From contig NZ_JANIKQ010000002.1 in NCBI RefSeq assembly GCF_024580525.1, positions 62,001 through 126,000 of the forward strand: DNA of 64,000 nucleotides, in the 5' to 3' direction. The position numbers and the translations under genes were made by a program. The DNA comes from Neisseria dentiae (lineage in GTDB: Bacteria > Pseudomonadota > Gammaproteobacteria > Burkholderiales > Neisseriaceae). Below are positions 7,601 to 16,571 of the stretch, piece by piece (position 1 is the stretch's first letter; every line of letters starts with the position of its first letter). A model generated the notes under the pieces. That model was not told where the DNA came from and searched no databases. It saw only the letters and a program-made list of their open reading frames with translations.

Positions 7601-9028
7601 TTACAAATATAAATCTACAACCATACCTACTACATGCAGGCCGTTGACGACATCGCTGGGAATGCGGCAGTTCAACATGCCGGTGTTTTGCAGGTCGCGT
7701 TCCACAATCAGTTTCGGCAGGTTTTCTTCCACGCGCTCCAAAATTTCCAGCTCTTCGCAGCGCATCAATACGTCAATCAGTTCGCTGCGCACGCGCGGCG
7801 GGGTGCGGTCGCTCAATTTGTCGCGCGGGAATCTTAGGGCGATGCGGTCGACGCAGGCGCGGCTTACATAAATCAGGGTGCGCACGGTGGTTACGTCCAG
7901 CAGGCTTTCGTCTGCCGTGCCGTTGGCGGTTTTGGTGTAGGTGGTGATGGCGCGCACGATTTGCGCCTGCGTACCGGCCGGACTGGTTTCAATCGGGGTA
8001 ACACCGTTATACAGGGCGTTTTCCTGCTCGGTGCGCATGGTTTTGTCTTTGCTTTCGCACACGCCGATGCTGTTTAATGCCAGCGTGTTCAACGGGCGGG
8101 CGGGGTCTTCTTCGCTCGCCATCACAGCGGCAAAGGCGGCGGCCAGCTCGCAAGGCAGGCTGGGGGTGCCGCGATACCACGCGCTGACGATATGGCCGTG
8201 GTTCAGACGGCCTGCCAAGGTGGTGGCTTGCGCCAGCGTACCGGTTTGGCCGTATACGCAGATTGCCCAGCGTTTTTCCATCGGGCTGGCTACGGTATCC
8301 AAATGGGCACGCAGTTTCAGCAGGTTGGTTTCGTCGTTGATACCGCAGGCGATGATGTGGTGGCCTTCGGCGACTACGGCATTGAGCGCGGCGGCAATAT
8401 CGGGGTTGGCATCGCCGCCCGTCATGGCGGTAACGGCGGCGGTAATGCCTTCGGCGGTATTGCTGGTTTTGATGCGGATGGCGTTGCCGGCCGTACCTTT
8501 GTTTTTGGCGGTAAGCGTCACCACTGCTTCGGCAACGGTGGCGGTAACCGGCAAATCGGGCACGGCATCGATGGCGGCTTTGACGGCGGCGGCAACGGTG
8601 GCTGCGGTGTCTTCGGCGCCGATGCCGATGGTTAAAGTGTCGGCATTGGCAATGCTCACACGCAACACGCCTTGGGTATTGGCAGTACCGCTTAAGGTGA
8701 TTTTACCGCCGGCGGCCACTCCGGCCTTGTTGTCGGCTACGGTAATCAGGCTTAAATCGGCATAGGCATAGGCTTTAATCGCGGCGGTAACCATCAGGTG
8801 CGCCATGCTGCCTGCGCCGTATTTGGCGGCCGCATCGGCGGCGGAAAACACGTTTTCCAGCTCGGTAAGCTCACCCAAAGCGGGATTGTTGTGTTGCGCC
8901 ACAATCAACACGCGCTGTTTGTTGGTGGGCAGGTTGCGCACGGCCAGCTTGGTGTTCCACTCGGCGTACACGCCCGGCTTGCGGGTGCTGGCGGGGATTT
9001 TTTCGAAATTGATGTTTGCGGATGCCAT
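7601..9028 (-). CDS. Contractile tail sheath protein (Mu gpL-like)
   Basis: 475 residues starting MASANINFEKIPASTRKPG, which is characteristic of Mu L sheath proteins. A variable Ala/Thr/Val-rich insert (about residues 105-205) precedes the conserved sheath core with GHIVSAWYRGTPSLPCELAA and the C-terminal LRFPRDKLSDRTPPRVRSEL. The sheath contracts to drive the tube through the cell envelope. Its ATG shares a base with the gp38 stop, so the genes are coupled. Confidence 0.95.
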   Translation of the reverse strand: MASANINFEKIPASTRKPGVYAEWNTKLAVRNLPTNKQRVLIVAQHNNPALGELTELENVFSAADAAAKYGAGSMAHLMVTAAIKAYAYADLSLITVADNKAGVAAGGKITLSGTANTQGVLRVSIANADTLTIGIGAEDTAATVAAAVKAAIDAVPDLPVTATVAEAVVTLTAKNKGTAGNAIRIKTSNTAEGITAAVTAMTGGDANPDIAAALNAVVAEGHHIIACGINDETNLLKLRAHLDTVASPMEKRWAICVYGQTGTLAQATTLAGRLNHGHIVSAWYRGTPSLPCELAAAFAAVMASEEDPARPLNTLALNSIGVCESKDKTMRTEQENALYNGVTPIETSPAGTQAQIVRAITTYTKTANGTADESLLDVTTVRTLIYVSRACVDRIALRFPRDKLSDRTPPRVRSELIDVLMRCEELEILERVEENLPKLIVERDLQNTGMLNCRIPSDVVNGLHVVGMVVDLYL

Positions 9029-9216
9029 TATTTGCTGCCTTTCGCGGGTTGGGTGTCTTCGGTTACGACCACAAGGTCGCCGTATTCGATACAGCGGCGG
9101 TAATAGGCGGCATCGGGTACGGTAACGGTTTCTTGGTCGGTAATGTATTCATGTGGTTTACCGGCCAGCGGCACTTGCAGGCCGTCGGCGGCGCGTACTT
9201 TAATGGTTTCGTTCAT
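9028..9216 (-). CDS. Small phage protein, Mu gp38-like (DUF2635)
   Basis: 62 residues starting MNETIKVRAADGLQVPLAGK and containing PDAAYYRRCIEYGDLVV. The sequence style (a mature-protein size statement followed by a 'Y-x-R-R-x-x-x-G-D' block) and the place before the sheath gene match the DUF2635 family of Mu gp38. Function unknown. It overlaps gp37 by 4 nt and the sheath gene by 1 nt. Confidence 0.8.
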   Translation of the reverse strand: MNETIKVRAADGLQVPLAGKPHEYITDQETVTVPDAAYYRRCIEYGDLVVVTEDTQPAKGSK

Positions 9217-9881
9217 GGTTTCACCTTGGTTTCAACGGTGGCCGCCATATCGGCGGGTTGGTCGGGGGTTTTCGGCGGGATACGCAATTCAAGGTTCACG
9301 CCTTTAAAGTCGGGATGTTCGGGTTCGGTGCGGCCTTGGTATTCGGATACGTCGGCATATACTTTCGCCTGTTGGCCGTCTGAAACCGCAGGCCGCGGCC
9401 AATCGCCGTCTTGCAGCGCGTCTTCAAACCAATACGTTTCAAATTCCAGCGCAAACACACTAACGGCGTCTTGCTCCATTTGGCGGCTGAACAGGCTTTT
9501 GGCCGCCCCCGGTTGCAGACGGTCTATCTGTAAGCCCAGCGATTGATTGGTCAGCAGGTGGCGGCAGGTCTGCATCAGGCGGTAGGTGCCGACATCATGG
9601 CGGTGCAGGCCGCCGAAACGGCTGTCTGCTTCGCTGCCGCTGGCACGGTCTCCCACCAATACCGTGAATTGGCCAATCGCTTTAAAACGGCTGCCGCGCG
9701 TATCGTGGCGGACGGTGTCTTTGATGCCGGCAAACATGACCCACACGGCGGGGAACTGGTTGACCACCTGCGCCAAACCTTCGCCGTCGAACTCGCCGCC
9801 GTAAGTAAAGACACCCGTTACCATTTGGCCGAGGCCGTCTGAAAGCCGCTGCCTGATGGCTTGTTCAATAGACGCTATCAC
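9213..9881 (-). CDS. Tail protein, Mu gp37-like (DUF1834)
   Basis: 222 residues starting MIASIEQAIRQRLSDGLGQM. The family sits between the tail terminator-type gp36 and the sheath operon in Mu relatives. Its N-terminal helix, the segment VWVMFAGIKDTVRHDTRGSR and the core LVGDRASGSEADSRFGG fit the Mu gp37 group, thought to be a tail completion or terminator protein. The C-terminus is Pro/Lys-rich and likely flexible. It overlaps gp36 by 17 nt. Confidence 0.8.
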   Translation of the reverse strand: MIASIEQAIRQRLSDGLGQMVTGVFTYGGEFDGEGLAQVVNQFPAVWVMFAGIKDTVRHDTRGSRFKAIGQFTVLVGDRASGSEADSRFGGLHRHDVGTYRLMQTCRHLLTNQSLGLQIDRLQPGAAKSLFSRQMEQDAVSVFALEFETYWFEDALQDGDWPRPAVSDGQQAKVYADVSEYQGRTEPEHPDFKGVNLELRIPPKTPDQPADMAATVETKVKP

Positions 9882-10290
9882 GACCGAACACCTTTTCCTG
9901 TGTGGTAAACATCACGCCGTTGCCTTGTACGGCGGGCTTTTCGCCTGCGGGTTCGGTAACGCCCAAGCCGACTTTCCCCGCCGCCACCAGTTGCAGGAAT
10001 TTCACTGCCGCTTCATAGCGGTGCACAATGTCTTCGGTAAGCTGCCGTTTGCCGGTACACAGGCGGTACACCGCAATATCGCAGCAATACACGGTTAAGA
10101 TGCGCAGCGGCTTGGGCAGAGGCAGGGTATAGCGGTTCATCAGATAGCCGTCGATTTCGGCGGCGGCATCATCCAAAGCCTGCTGTGCGACGGTTTCGTC
10201 CACCGCGCCCTTGCGGGACAAGTCGGTCAGGCCGGTGATGGTGGCTTCGCCGAAACGCGCCACCAAATCGGCAACGGCGGCGTAGCTCAT
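9865..10290 (-). CDS. Head-tail connector protein, Mu gp36-like (DUF1320)
   Basis: 141 residues starting MSYAAVADLVARFGEATITG. The N-terminal pattern followed by a helical segment (DDAAAEIDGYLMNRYTLPLP) is diagnostic of DUF1320, the Mu gp36 group. These small helical proteins are thought to lie at the head-tail junction. The start overlaps the end of the gp35-like gene by 4 nt (ATGA). Confidence 0.85.
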   Translation of the reverse strand: MSYAAVADLVARFGEATITGLTDLSRKGAVDETVAQQALDDAAAEIDGYLMNRYTLPLPKPLRILTVYCCDIAVYRLCTGKRQLTEDIVHRYEAAVKFLQLVAAGKVGLGVTEPAGEKPAVQGNGVMFTTQEKVFGRDSVY

Positions 10291-10760
10291 GATGCGTCCG
10301 TCGGCAGGGCTTCGCGCGCTTCAACCATACGGTCGCCAATCAGGCGCTCAAAGTCGGCGGGTTCGAAGTCGGCACGGCGCACAAACGTCCAGTTCGGCTG
10401 TACATGGTAGCCGGCGCGGAAAAACGCATGGCCGTGTTTGCTCTTAATCGCCACCACTTCGGCATCTGCGGCGGGTGCTCCGCTGCCGGTGTAAAAGGCG
10501 GCTTCCGCTTCAGGTGTCAAAGTTTCGCCGTCTGAAATGCCGCCGGGTGCAAGGCCGGCTTCAAGCAGTCTTTCCAATTTGGCATTGCGCTCTTGCTCGG
10601 CGGCCAACTCTGCCTGCGCTACCTGAATTTCGGCATTGGCTTTGTCTAATTCGGCTCTCAAGGCTTCAATCTCGGCCTGTAAGGCAGCGGTTACGGTTAC
10701 CTCTTCCGGTTGGACATCGACGGTCGCGCCAACTTCCTGTCCGTTTTTTTCTTTTGCCAT
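10287..10760 (-). CDS. Mu gp35-like protein with coiled coil
   Basis: 157 residues. Residues about 25-65 form a clear coiled coil (LQAEIEALRAELDKANAEIQ onward). The C-terminal part holds the conserved HAFFRAGYHVQPNW block of the gp35/FluMu family. It lies between the major head gene and gp36, as in Mu relatives, and may act in the head or head-tail interface. The start is the ATG at 10760, preceded by GGGAT/AGAAA purines. Confidence 0.75.
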   Translation of the reverse strand: MAKEKNGQEVGATVDVQPEEVTVTAALQAEIEALRAELDKANAEIQVAQAELAAEQERNAKLERLLEAGLAPGGISDGETLTPEAEAAFYTGSGAPAADAEVVAIKSKHGHAFFRAGYHVQPNWTFVRRADFEPADFERLIGDRMVEAREALPTDAS

Positions 10761-10797
10761 TTTCTATCCCTTCCGGCGGGCGGTGCCCGCCTGTTCG

Positions 10798-11700
10798 TTA
10801 CAGCAACCAAGGCGATACGATGACTTTCGCCTTGCCTTTGTTCGGGTTGTACGCGCCGTTGGCCAGGCGGTCGCCTTCCACCAGCTCTTTGGCCGCATTT
10901 TCCAAAGCAGGCGGTACCAGCAGCACATTCGGGCGGATGGCCAGCGGTCTGCCGCCGTCGCCTTTCAGGCTCACCATCGCGTTGTAGGCTTTCTCGAAAC
11001 CGGCAGCGTCCAGTTTCTCTTGCGATTTCGCCGCCATCTGCCAGAAGCCCAAGCCCACGTTGCAACGGCCGTCCACGCCGTAGCGGTATTCGTTGCGCAT
11101 GAATACGCCTTCGTCGGTATCGGCGGTCATGGCGGTAAACTGCTTCGCTTTACGCTCTTGGTAAATCAACGGTTTCAGGGCGCGGGTAGTGTCCAGCAGA
11201 TACCAGGCCGCTTCGCTGCCGGCGAAAATATTGGATACGGTACTGGCTTGACCGGTGCCGTCCACTTTTTCATACACGGGATGGTCGGTATCAAAGAAGT
11301 TCTGACCGTCGTAACACAACGTGGCGTGTGCATTTTTCAGCAAGGCAAACACCAATTCGTCGGGATGTACCGCCGAAGCGCGGCCCATCTCGGTCATCAT
11401 CGGCGCGTAAATGCCGACGTTGTCGTCTTCGATGTCGTTGCGGTTGACCTTGACCGAGCTTTCAAAATGTTTGTTGGTGATGGCATAGCCGTGCGCCTTC
11501 ATATCTTGGAATACGCGGTCGCCCACCCATTCGCGGAAAGCGGGCCATTGGCCGAGCCAGCCGTAAGTATTGGACGCAGTGGAAGACGGAATGACGGTGG
11601 CGATTTCCTTGTATTGGCTTTCCGCCATTTTCAGGCCGTCTTGGAAATTCTTTTTAAAGCCGGTGAACAGGGCTTTTAAGGTGTCTGGTGTGATAATCAT
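10798..11700 (-). CDS. Major head (capsid) subunit, Mu gpT-like
   Basis: 300 residues starting MIITPDTLKALFTGFKKNFQ, the hallmark N-terminus of Mu gpT. Other conserved blocks are PSSTASNTYGWLGQWPAFREW, NDIEDDNVGIYAPM and the C-terminal RPNVLLVPPALE. It forms the icosahedral shell with an HK97-type fold. It follows the protease/scaffold gene with a 21-nt gap that contains a Shine-Dalgarno-like AAGGAAAAG, fitting high expression. Confidence 0.95.
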   Translation of the reverse strand: MIITPDTLKALFTGFKKNFQDGLKMAESQYKEIATVIPSSTASNTYGWLGQWPAFREWVGDRVFQDMKAHGYAITNKHFESSVKVNRNDIEDDNVGIYAPMMTEMGRASAVHPDELVFALLKNAHATLCYDGQNFFDTDHPVYEKVDGTGQASTVSNIFAGSEAAWYLLDTTRALKPLIYQERKAKQFTAMTADTDEGVFMRNEYRYGVDGRCNVGLGFWQMAAKSQEKLDAAGFEKAYNAMVSLKGDGGRPLAIRPNVLLVPPALENAAKELVEGDRLANGAYNPNKGKAKVIVSPWLL

Positions 11701-11721
11701 GTTGTCTTTTCCTTTATCGGA

Positions 11722-12270
11722 TTACTTGGCCTTCGCATAATCTTCGGCAGAGATGCCCAATTGCGCGGCGACGGCTGCTTCTTCGGCGGTCAGCGCGGAC
11801 GTACCGTCTGCGCCGCCTTTGCCGCCGGTCTGCGTTTTGCTCAAAGCGGCCAGTGCCAAGCTGCCGTCAATCAGGGCTTTAAACGCTTCAGGGTCTTTGG
11901 CGGCCAGTTGGCGCGCCGATGCTTCTTGATGCGGCAACAGGCGGCCGTCTGAAAGCGCGGCACGGATCAGGCCGTCTGAAGTGCCGCCCACTTCCATTGC
12001 AATCACTTTCTTGCTCAACGCGGCCACTTGCGCTTTGAGTTCGGCTACCTCGCCGTCGTCGGCATTGCCGCCTTGCGGCTTGTCTTCGGGCTTGCCGGCA
12101 TCGCCTTTACCACCTTCGCCGCCTTGCGGTTCTTCTTTGGGTGCGGCCAGTGCTTCGGCGAGCGTTTTACCGCCCAGCTTTTCCTGTGCTTCGGCCAAAG
12201 CCGCTTCGATGGCTTTGTCGTCGGCATCCGCCGCCAAGCCCAAGAGCTTGATTAAAGCTTCCTTGTTCAT
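11722..12270 (-). CDS. Nested scaffold protein from internal start (Mu gpZ-like)
   Basis: In the same frame as the protease gene, an ATG at 12270 is preceded by AACAGGAAACAAGT, a good ribosome binding site seven bases upstream. This gives a 182-residue protein starting MNKEALIKLLGLAADADDKA, rich in Ala, Glu and Lys and predicted helical, matching scaffold proteins. In Mu, Z is made from inside I in just this way, giving the excess of scaffold that head assembly needs. Confidence 0.8.
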   Translation of the reverse strand: MNKEALIKLLGLAADADDKAIEAALAEAQEKLGGKTLAEALAAPKEEPQGGEGGKGDAGKPEDKPQGGNADDGEVAELKAQVAALSKKVIAMEVGGTSDGLIRAALSDGRLLPHQEASARQLAAKDPEAFKALIDGSLALAALSKTQTGGKGGADGTSALTAEEAAVAAQLGISAEDYAKAK

Positions 12271-12777
12271 ACTTGTTTCCTGTTTGGGGTTGATAGAGTT
12301 TTGGCGGCTCAATGCAGCCAGAGCCATGCCGTCCAGTGCGGGCGAATTGGTCAACGCCACACTGTGCAGCCCGCGTACATTGCCCAGCGTGTCGTATTCG
12401 AGTACCGGCGACAGATAGCGGTATTCGCCGCTGTCTATCATGTCTTTGGCGCGCTGCGTCCATTTCACTTCGCCCATCAGGCCGCGCTCGTCATCCCACA
12501 CATATTTGCTGATCCAGCCGGCGGCAGGGTTTTGCTGCCCCGTTTCGGCGGCTTTCAGCGTGGCGTGTTCGTAGTCGACCACAAGGTCGGTTTGCGCGGC
12601 GTCAAAGGCGGCAATGATTTGCTGTGCCAAATCGGCAGACATCGTCCAGTGCGGCACACCCGTATCGGTGCGGCCGTCAACCGGTGCGAATTGGCCTTTG
12701 GGTACGATTTTGATTAAGCCGTCCGAACCGCCGACATGGGCGGCGGATAAGGCGGCAAGAAGGGTTTTGGTGTCCAT
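11722..12777 (-). CDS. Head maturation protease with scaffold tail (Mu gpI-like)
   Basis: 351 residues from MDTKTLLAALSAAHVGGSDG; an upstream in-frame ATG at 12786 is possible but neither has a strong ribosome binding site. The N-terminal half carries the Mu I protease pattern, with VDYEHATLKAAETGQQNPAAG (catalytic-type His in DYEH) and GEYRYLSPVLEYD. The C-terminal half is an Ala/Glu/Lys-rich scaffold. A separate internal start produces the scaffold alone, as in Mu. The protease digests scaffold during head maturation. Confidence 0.9.
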   Translation of the reverse strand: MDTKTLLAALSAAHVGGSDGLIKIVPKGQFAPVDGRTDTGVPHWTMSADLAQQIIAAFDAAQTDLVVDYEHATLKAAETGQQNPAAGWISKYVWDDERGLMGEVKWTQRAKDMIDSGEYRYLSPVLEYDTLGNVRGLHSVALTNSPALDGMALAALSRQNSINPKQETSMNKEALIKLLGLAADADDKAIEAALAEAQEKLGGKTLAEALAAPKEEPQGGEGGKGDAGKPEDKPQGGNADDGEVAELKAQVAALSKKVIAMEVGGTSDGLIRAALSDGRLLPHQEASARQLAAKDPEAFKALIDGSLALAALSKTQTGGKGGADGTSALTAEEAAVAAQLGISAEDYAKAK

Positions 12778-12994
12778 AGCCCGCATTGTGCGGCAGCCGC
12801 GCCCTCGTCAAAGCTTGGCCTATGTCAGACAGATGAATTTCTAGGGAAGGGAAATGTACTTGCAGAGATACGCGCGGGATAGTGTTCAAAAGGTGTTCAA
12901 ACGCGCGCAGGATTGATTTTCAGGCGATGGGTAGGGGTAAGTATGGGTTAGGGCGTTTTCGGGCTGTTTTTCGGCATTTTTCAGACAGGCATGA
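12778..12994. other. Gap between head genes G and I
   Basis: Just over 200 bases without a convincing gene on either strand. This is where Mu-like phages can start a separate head transcript. I see no clear sigma70 promoter, only a short G/T-rich stretch on the plus strand (GGTAGGGGTAAGTATGGGTTAGGG) near 12930-12953. Confidence 0.4.
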
Positions 12995-13492
12995 TTACCG
13001 CCCCTGAATGGCCTGTGCCAGATATTCCGCCACCGCATCGGATAGGGCCTTTTCGTCCTCCGGTTGCAGGGTCATAAACGGGCGTGCGGGAATATTGCTG
13101 CCAGGGTGGTTAACCTGCTTAGCAAAGCGGCCGCCGAATTTCAACGCTTTGCCTTTTTTCGGTCTAATCAAGTGTGGCGAGGTTTTCCCACCGAAGTTAT
13201 GGATAGCCGCATATTCCACATTGGTGCCGACCACCGCCGTATCGTTGGTACTGCTCGGCGTAATCGAATTGCACAGGCGGCCGCTGGCTTGCAACAGCCC
13301 CGAACCTTCACGCGCGGCCGGATATTTGCGCGGCGCCCAAGCGGGACGGCCTCCGGCGGCGAAATTCTCCAGTACGGCGTTGCGCATGATGCGGGCAAGC
13401 CGCGTCATCAAAGGCTTGGTGTGGGAGGTACGCCGCGCCGCAGCGTTTAAGCTGTTTTGCAGGGTGTCTGTGTTGATTTTTATCTCAATCAT
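12995..13492 (-). CDS. Virion morphogenesis protein, Mu gpG-like
   Basis: 165 residues. The family signature RPAWAPRKYPAAREGSGLLQ (W-x-P-L-x-x-x-T-like block) and the later VEYAAIHNFGGK segment identify the phage virion morphogenesis family (Mu gpG, P2 gpS group). It acts in tail completion and head-tail joining. It lies just downstream of gene F, as in Mu. The gap to F (13493-13594) has no gene. Confidence 0.9.
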   Translation of the reverse strand: MIEIKINTDTLQNSLNAAARRTSHTKPLMTRLARIMRNAVLENFAAGGRPAWAPRKYPAAREGSGLLQASGRLCNSITPSSTNDTAVVGTNVEYAAIHNFGGKTSPHLIRPKKGKALKFGGRFAKQVNHPGSNIPARPFMTLQPEDEKALSDAVAEYLAQAIQGR

Positions 13493-13594
13493 GGTATATT
13501 GGTTCCAACAGCCATAAAACTCGGGTTTCCTACTGGAAAGGTTACGGCCACGTTACCGTGTCGCGTATTATCCTGTTCGAATCAGGCAAAGAGT

Positions 13595-14941
13595 TTATGG
13601 CTTTTTCCATATTGTTTCATACCCGTACAGTAAGCTATTCACCTGTTTATCCGTTTCAGCAATCATGCCGGTGTTGACCATATTCAAGGTCAGATGTTCT
13701 TTCTTACCTGTCAACGGATGTCGGGTTTTCACATCATAGTCCAGCGTTACCACCAGCTTCCCCTTGCCTGCCGGCAGCGGATACACAAATGCCAAAAACT
13801 GTTTGGCATCGTCATTTCGCCCCGCCTTGCCTAATAAAATCTGCTCCGGTTCTTGCAGCAGTTCGGGTATCCTCTCCCAAAACGATACCGGCAGCGGCTT
13901 GACCTTCTTGTCGCGCAAAGCGTGCAATACCCGCTCGTCGCTTATGGCAATCACGGCGGATTGCGGGTAAATTTTCCTTGCCGCCAATGCGTCCAACACG
14001 GGCAGGGCCAATGCGCCCACATACAGCGTTTTCCCGCGCGCTACTTTTTCCGCATCCACCCGCCGCACCATTTGCGCCGCCTGTTGCGACACCGCCCGCA
14101 TCAAATCGGGCTGTTTTAAGGCCGTCTGAATCGATACGCTCGCCAGTTTCGGCGGCAGTTCCACTGCACGCTGCATCTGCAACTGCCCCAAGTTGGCCAA
14201 ATGGCTTTTACCGACATTGTGCTGAAAGCCAGCATCGGTATAAAAACGGCGGCCGTCCGGCAACTTTACCGCTTTGGCAGGGCGGGTATCGCCCTTGCGG
14301 TTGACCACCACTTCCGTATCTTCAAGCTGTGCTTTTTGCGGCAGCAGATTGCGCCGTTTCAAATCACTGTCTGAAAGCGCCCGCACGGTACAGCGGCAAT
14401 TGAAGCCGTTGGGCGGGTAGAAGTAATCCCAAAACGGGTCGTCGATGTGATACACCGCACCATGCGCCGCCGCATGGCTTTGGCGTGTGCGGCTGTCCAA
14501 AATGGCCGAGTATTGCAGCCACGGCGCATCATCCCGACCTTCTTCAAACGCCTGCCAATGACCGGCCATGTAAGCCGATTGCATCTGCGTGCGGAAAATC
14601 GTTTCCATGCGGTGTTTGGTAATGCCGCGTCCGAGGACTTCGCCGGTGTCTCCGTCCACAATATCGCCGTCTTTGAGCAGATGCCAGTCATGTGCTTTCA
14701 GACGGCCTTGCACTTCATCGCGCCAAGCCTCAAACGATTTGCCCGATTTCGCCGCTTCATACATTGCCGCGTGAAACTCGCCGACAATATCCTGCCTGTG
14801 TATGCCTGCAATCATCCGCGCCTTGGCCTGCGCCTCATTCCATTTCACATCCCAGTCGGGCGGGATATGGTAGCCCAAACCTTCAAAATATTTGACCGCC
14901 GCTTCCGGCTCCAAACCGAAGGTAAAACCCAAATCAGCCAT
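13595..14941 (-). CDS. Minor head protein F fused to a C-terminal nuclease-like domain
   Basis: 448 residues. The N-terminal portal-associated domain has the SPP1 gp7/Mu F core at about residues 145-195: a DSRTRQSHAAAHG block followed by PPNGFNCRCTVRAL with paired Cys. The last 140 residues (LPVSFWERIPELLQ, QFLAFVYPLP, GKLVVTLDYDVK, NMVNTGMI) look like the PBECR (phage barnase/EndoU/colicin E5-D/RelE-like) RNase domains known at the ends of Mu F proteins. A packaged toxin that enters with the DNA has been proposed for such domains. It overlaps gp29 by 8 nt. Confidence 0.8.
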   Translation of the reverse strand: MADLGFTFGLEPEAAVKYFEGLGYHIPPDWDVKWNEAQAKARMIAGIHRQDIVGEFHAAMYEAAKSGKSFEAWRDEVQGRLKAHDWHLLKDGDIVDGDTGEVLGRGITKHRMETIFRTQMQSAYMAGHWQAFEEGRDDAPWLQYSAILDSRTRQSHAAAHGAVYHIDDPFWDYFYPPNGFNCRCTVRALSDSDLKRRNLLPQKAQLEDTEVVVNRKGDTRPAKAVKLPDGRRFYTDAGFQHNVGKSHLANLGQLQMQRAVELPPKLASVSIQTALKQPDLMRAVSQQAAQMVRRVDAEKVARGKTLYVGALALPVLDALAARKIYPQSAVIAISDERVLHALRDKKVKPLPVSFWERIPELLQEPEQILLGKAGRNDDAKQFLAFVYPLPAGKGKLVVTLDYDVKTRHPLTGKKEHLTLNMVNTGMIAETDKQVNSLLYGYETIWKKP

Positions 14942-16493
14942 TGAGCCGCCCCCACAGGTCGGAGATGAAAATCACCCGCGCCAAGGCCGTCTGAAATTCG
15001 GTGCTGTCCAAATGCGGATAAGCACGCAACAGCCGCTCCTGCACCTCTTCATAGCTGTCGCCCTCGGCCAAAGCCTGACCCAACCCGCGCAAAAACGGCT
15101 CGATATGCTCGGGCAGGGCGATTTTGCCCAAACCTGCGTTATCGATGGCCGCCTGCCCCATATCCAAGATTTCGCCCTGCCTGCTCAAGGCCACGCGGCG
15201 GTAACTTAACGGCGCAACTTTGACACCTTCGCTTTCAGCCGTCTGCAAAGCCAATACCGGCTCGTCGTCCGAAGCCAGCGGAATCGCCAGTTTTTCCTGC
15301 GCCCACGCCAGCGGAATCTTCATGCCCATCTCTACCAGCCTAGGCAAAGATTCGGCGTAAACCGCCATATCTTCGGGCAACTGCGTATCAAACTGGAAAC
15401 GCGGCAGGCGGGTTTCATCCACATTGCCTTTATTCAGCTGCAGCAGGGGCAGAATCAGTTGCTGCGTTATCGTACCGGCAAGCTGCTTGGCATCCGACAC
15501 CAGCAAATCATGGCGCACCTCGTTATGCACCTGACCCAGCGCGTTGGTACTGGTTTTACCGTCGGCCATACTGGTAAGCGTACCGCCCAGAATCGCTTTC
15601 GATGATGTTTTATCCGCCCAGTCGATCATCGCCATAAACGGCTCGCTGCTGCCGTTGGCGGCATTAAGCAATTCGATATTCATGGTTTCGGGGATAATGC
15701 CCGCGGCGTTATGGCCGATTTCCTTTACCGCCCGCAGCAGCGTGGTTTTATCGGTTTCGTCCGCCCCCACCGCATATTTGCCCAAGCGCGTCGGCAGACC
15801 GTAGATTTCCAGAAACTCGGCCAAATCGCGCACCGAATAATTCTTAAACAGATACGGCCAAACCAGTGTGCGCATCAGCCCGCCGCGTACCAGCAAACCC
15901 GAACGGCTGCGGTGTTTGTGTACCAGCCAGCCGAACGCCCACAGCTCTTCCCCGTCCGGATTATCCTGTTTGGCCAACCGCACATTATCGGCACCGTCCA
16001 CCTTAAACCAGCCTTGCGGACGGTGGATAAAGTTTTTCGGCAGCCACAGGCCGCCTATTTGCTGCCATTCGATTTCCACACAGGCAAAGCCGTGGCCGAC
16101 CGCATCCAAAAGGTCGAACATCATGTCTTCGAAATCGGGCAGACGCTCAATCCATCCCTTGACTTCTTCGGCCAGCCGCCGTTCGGCGTCGGTGCTGTCC
16201 GGCGGCGGCATCACGCGCCAATCCAGCCCGATGACCGCCCGCTTGCGCTTGCTCATCTCGGAAAAGATATGGCCGTCTTTCTCTTCGATGTCGGCAAAGA
16301 GTTCCGACTGCGCCTTCATATCGCCGCGCTCAGCAGCTTCCAAAATGCCGTGCAGCTTCTGCGGTGTCAAACCTTTGCTCGGGTGTTCGTGAGTCTGGGT
16401 GTTTTGGGTAATTTCCGCCGTTTGCGGGGTGGATTTCGGTGTATAGCGGCCCGGCAGAATTTTGCTCAATGCACTGCTGAAAATGTTTTTCAT
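14934..16493 (-). CDS. Portal protein, Mu gp29-like (DUF935)
   Basis: 519 residues. The DUF935 core is clear: SEMSKRKRAVIGLDWRVMPP, FACVEIEWQQIGGLWLPKNF, EFLEIYGLPTRLGKYAVGA and MADGKTSTNALGQVHNEV. The protein forms the portal ring through which the terminase packages DNA. It lies between terminase and F, as in Mu. A DUS lies in the 3' end of the gene near 14979. Confidence 0.92.
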   Translation of the reverse strand: MKNIFSSALSKILPGRYTPKSTPQTAEITQNTQTHEHPSKGLTPQKLHGILEAAERGDMKAQSELFADIEEKDGHIFSEMSKRKRAVIGLDWRVMPPPDSTDAERRLAEEVKGWIERLPDFEDMMFDLLDAVGHGFACVEIEWQQIGGLWLPKNFIHRPQGWFKVDGADNVRLAKQDNPDGEELWAFGWLVHKHRSRSGLLVRGGLMRTLVWPYLFKNYSVRDLAEFLEIYGLPTRLGKYAVGADETDKTTLLRAVKEIGHNAAGIIPETMNIELLNAANGSSEPFMAMIDWADKTSSKAILGGTLTSMADGKTSTNALGQVHNEVRHDLLVSDAKQLAGTITQQLILPLLQLNKGNVDETRLPRFQFDTQLPEDMAVYAESLPRLVEMGMKIPLAWAQEKLAIPLASDDEPVLALQTAESEGVKVAPLSYRRVALSRQGEILDMGQAAIDNAGLGKIALPEHIEPFLRGLGQALAEGDSYEEVQERLLRAYPHLDSTEFQTALARVIFISDLWGRLNG

Positions 16494-16571
16494 AAATAAA
16501 AAAAGGGCAAGTTAAACTTGCCCCAATTCTCTGCTGCCTGCATTAATCGTAAGCCCTGCCCGGTGTCAGTT

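Noticed and set aside
13570-13595. CCTGTTCGAATCAGG looks like a tRNA T-arm in the gap between genes G and F
   Set aside because: No acceptor stem, D-arm or anticodon arm can be formed around it. At most a chance match or remnant.
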